Assembly (NCBI RefSeq): GCF_001636425.1
Contig: NZ_KV440953.1
Location: 2,182,847 to 2,246,846 of the forward strand
Length of the DNA stretch: 64,000 bases
Reading direction: 5' to 3'
Origin: Heyndrickxia acidicola
GTDB taxonomy: Bacteria > Bacillota > Bacilli > Bacillales > Bacillaceae_C
Shown here one piece after another: positions 62,720 to 64,000 of this stretch. Position numbers and translations under genes: made by a program. Under the pieces are notes generated by a model. It was given only the letters and a program-made list of their open reading frames with translations, was not told the DNA's origin and ran no database searches. Position 1 is the stretch's first letter. Each line of letters begins with the position of its first letter.

Positions 62720-63728
62720 AGTTTTGCTCTCCTACTTTTTGATCTGGGAAGTGGAAGTTTTTATAGCAGGAACATCTTACATAATGGTTCGGTTCTATCT
62801 CTTGCAGAACAGGATTTTCTTCATGTTCATTTTGGTTAATCCATGGAATACGTGACTTAAATCTGCACCCGGTTCTTGGCAATTTGGTCAACGGGGGTAC
62901 AATTCCTTCTATTACATGTAAGCGGTCCGCGTCACTTTTGGAAGAGGGGATTGAATTTAGCAAAGATCGGGTATATGGATGTAAAGGATTATGAAAAATT
63001 GTATAAACATCGGCCATTTCAACAATTTCTCCTGCATACATTACAGCTACGCGATCAGCCATTTCCGAAACAACTCCCAAATCATGGGTGATTAGTACAA
63101 TGCCTGTTTTCAGCTGTTTTTGGAGATCCTTCAACAAGTCCATTATTTGTGCCTGAATAGTAACATCAAGTGCAGTTGTCGGTTCATCTGCAATAATTAA
63201 TGAAGGTTCACAAGCAATTGCAATGGCAATAACAATCCTTTGTCTCATCCCTCCAGATAGTTCATGAGGAAACTGCATGTACGTACGTTCAGGAACGGGA
63301 ATTCCCACTTGCTTTAACAAATCCAAAGTCCTCTTCTTTTTTTGAGATGGAGAAAGCTTTAAATGGTAACTCATGCTTTCTTCAATTTGTTTCCCCACTC
63401 TCATTAATGGATTTAATGCAGATAAAGGATCCTGGAATATCATACCGATATCCTTTCCCCGAATTTTATTTAATTTTTGATCATTCAAAGATAATAAATC
63501 TATTCCATTGAAATCTATTTTTCCATCTATTTTCGTACGTTCTTTTGGATGAAGCCCCATTACAGAAAGGGCTAGAGCACTCTTCCCGCACCCTGATTCA
63601 CCTACTATTGCCACAACTTCATTTTCATTAATAGTTAAAGTAACATCATCCACTGCTGCATGATAATGTTCCTGTATGCGGAATGAGGTACAAAGATTTC
63701 GGATTTGTAAAAGTGGTGTGTTCCCCAT
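62706..63728 (-). CDS. appD: Peptide ABC transporter ATP-binding protein, AppD-like
   Basis: A 340-residue ABC ATPase: Walker [31 protein letters not shown], signature LSGGMRQRIVIAIAIA, Walker [13 protein letters not shown], and the C-terminal region with Cys residues (TGCRFKSR, VRCSCY) typical of the iron-sulfur cluster site of Dpp/Opp ATPases. AGGGGGC precedes the ATG. First gene of the operon. Confidence 0.93.
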   Translation of the reverse strand: MGNTPLLQIRNLCTSFRIQEHYHAAVDDVTLTINENEVVAIVGESGCGKSALALSVMGLHPKERTKIDGKIDFNGIDLLSLNDQKLNKIRGKDIGMIFQDPLSALNPLMRVGKQIEESMSYHLKLSPSQKKKRTLDLLKQVGIPVPERTYMQFPHELSGGMRQRIVIAIAIACEPSLIIADEPTTALDVTIQAQIMDLLKDLQKQLKTGIVLITHDLGVVSEMADRVAVMYAGEIVEMADVYTIFHNPLHPYTRSLLNSIPSSKSDADRLHVIEGIVPPLTKLPRTGCRFKSRIPWINQNEHEENPVLQEIEPNHYVRCSCYKNFHFPDQKVGEQNYDIS

Positions 63729-63812
63729 TTAACAGCCCCCTAATTTGAAAGTACTAGATGCAATATTCCAAAAAGTCTAAAGACTTATATTTAATTGATA
63801 TATTTGAATAAA

Positions 63813-63841
63813 ATAATATTACAATTAGTTTACAGTTGCAA
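63813..63841 (-). promoter_or_regulatory. Promoter of the app-type operon
   Basis: On the minus strand TTGCAA (63836-63841), 17-bp spacer, TATTAT (63813-63818), about 85 bp upstream of the appD start. Nothing else is recognised up to 64000. Confidence 0.6.
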
Positions 63842-64000
63842 GTGTTTTTTTAATTATCTTACTATTTTCGACAAATACGTAGGCTGAAAACCCTGTTCTA
63901 TAGGGCTTTTGTTATTCCAAAAAATTTCTAATTAGTAAGTCTTTTGAAGGAATGTCGATTTTTTCTTGTGTAGAAAATGGATAATTCTTCTTATATTCCT

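Overview
The window is chromosomal DNA of a spore-forming, low-GC Gram-positive bacterium of the family Bacillaceae. The right two thirds reads, in mirror image, like the Bacillus subtilis stretch app - yjbA - trpS - opp - spx - mecA - coiA - pepF - yjbH - yjbI/J/K/L/M - nadK - rluD-like - prpE - yjbQ - fabI - cotO - cotZ - yjcA - spoVIF - yjcF/G/H. Spore coat, germination (SpoVA) and spore assembly genes confirm an endospore former. The genus cannot be fixed from the sequence alone.

Region 1 (1-2638) is the end of an older integrated element. It has one intact tyrosine integrase cut by the window edge and a second, frameshifted integrase. Region 2 (2639-21905) is a mobile element of about 19.2 kb inserted in the 3' end of a tRNA-Val(GAC) gene and bounded by 51-bp direct repeats. 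It holds an integrase next to the tRNA, several XRE or winged-helix regulators, a replication-relaxation protein with an FtsK/HerA-like ATPase, a serine resolvase, an SOS-controlled YolD gene, two membrane-anchored nucleases, an unexplained three-gene cassette, and only one slice of a phage tail module: the tail chaperone pair with a -1 frameshift, and a tape measure protein. No terminase, portal, capsid, baseplate or lysis gene is seen, so it is either a decayed siphophage or a satellite-like element.

Region 3 (21.9-31 kb) carries yjcH-yjcG-yjcF, spore genes (spoVIF, a YjcZ-type peptide, a lipoprotein-spoVAC-spoVAD-spoVAEb operon, yjcA, cotZ, cotO) and fabI. Region 4 (31-43 kb) carries an antiporter, prpE, a pseudouridine synthase, NAD kinase, the small alarmone synthetase yjbM, yjbL, the CYTH protein yjbK, a repeat-expanded lytic transglycosylase, truncated haemoglobin and the Spx adaptor SpxH/YjbH. 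Region 5 (43-49 kb) carries pepF, coiA, mecA and spx, tying together oligopeptide breakdown, competence and ClpXP/ClpCP proteolysis. Region 6 (49-64 kb) has two complete oligopeptide ABC transporters (oppABCDF and an app-type operon), with yjbA, a T-box-controlled trpS and a DUF3899 protein between them.

The host part is studded with non-coding repeats: a MITE-like pair, at least three full copies of a ~150-bp repeat, and a large hairpin-capped repeat in two inverted copies that flank the yizD-pepF-coiA-mecA-spx block.
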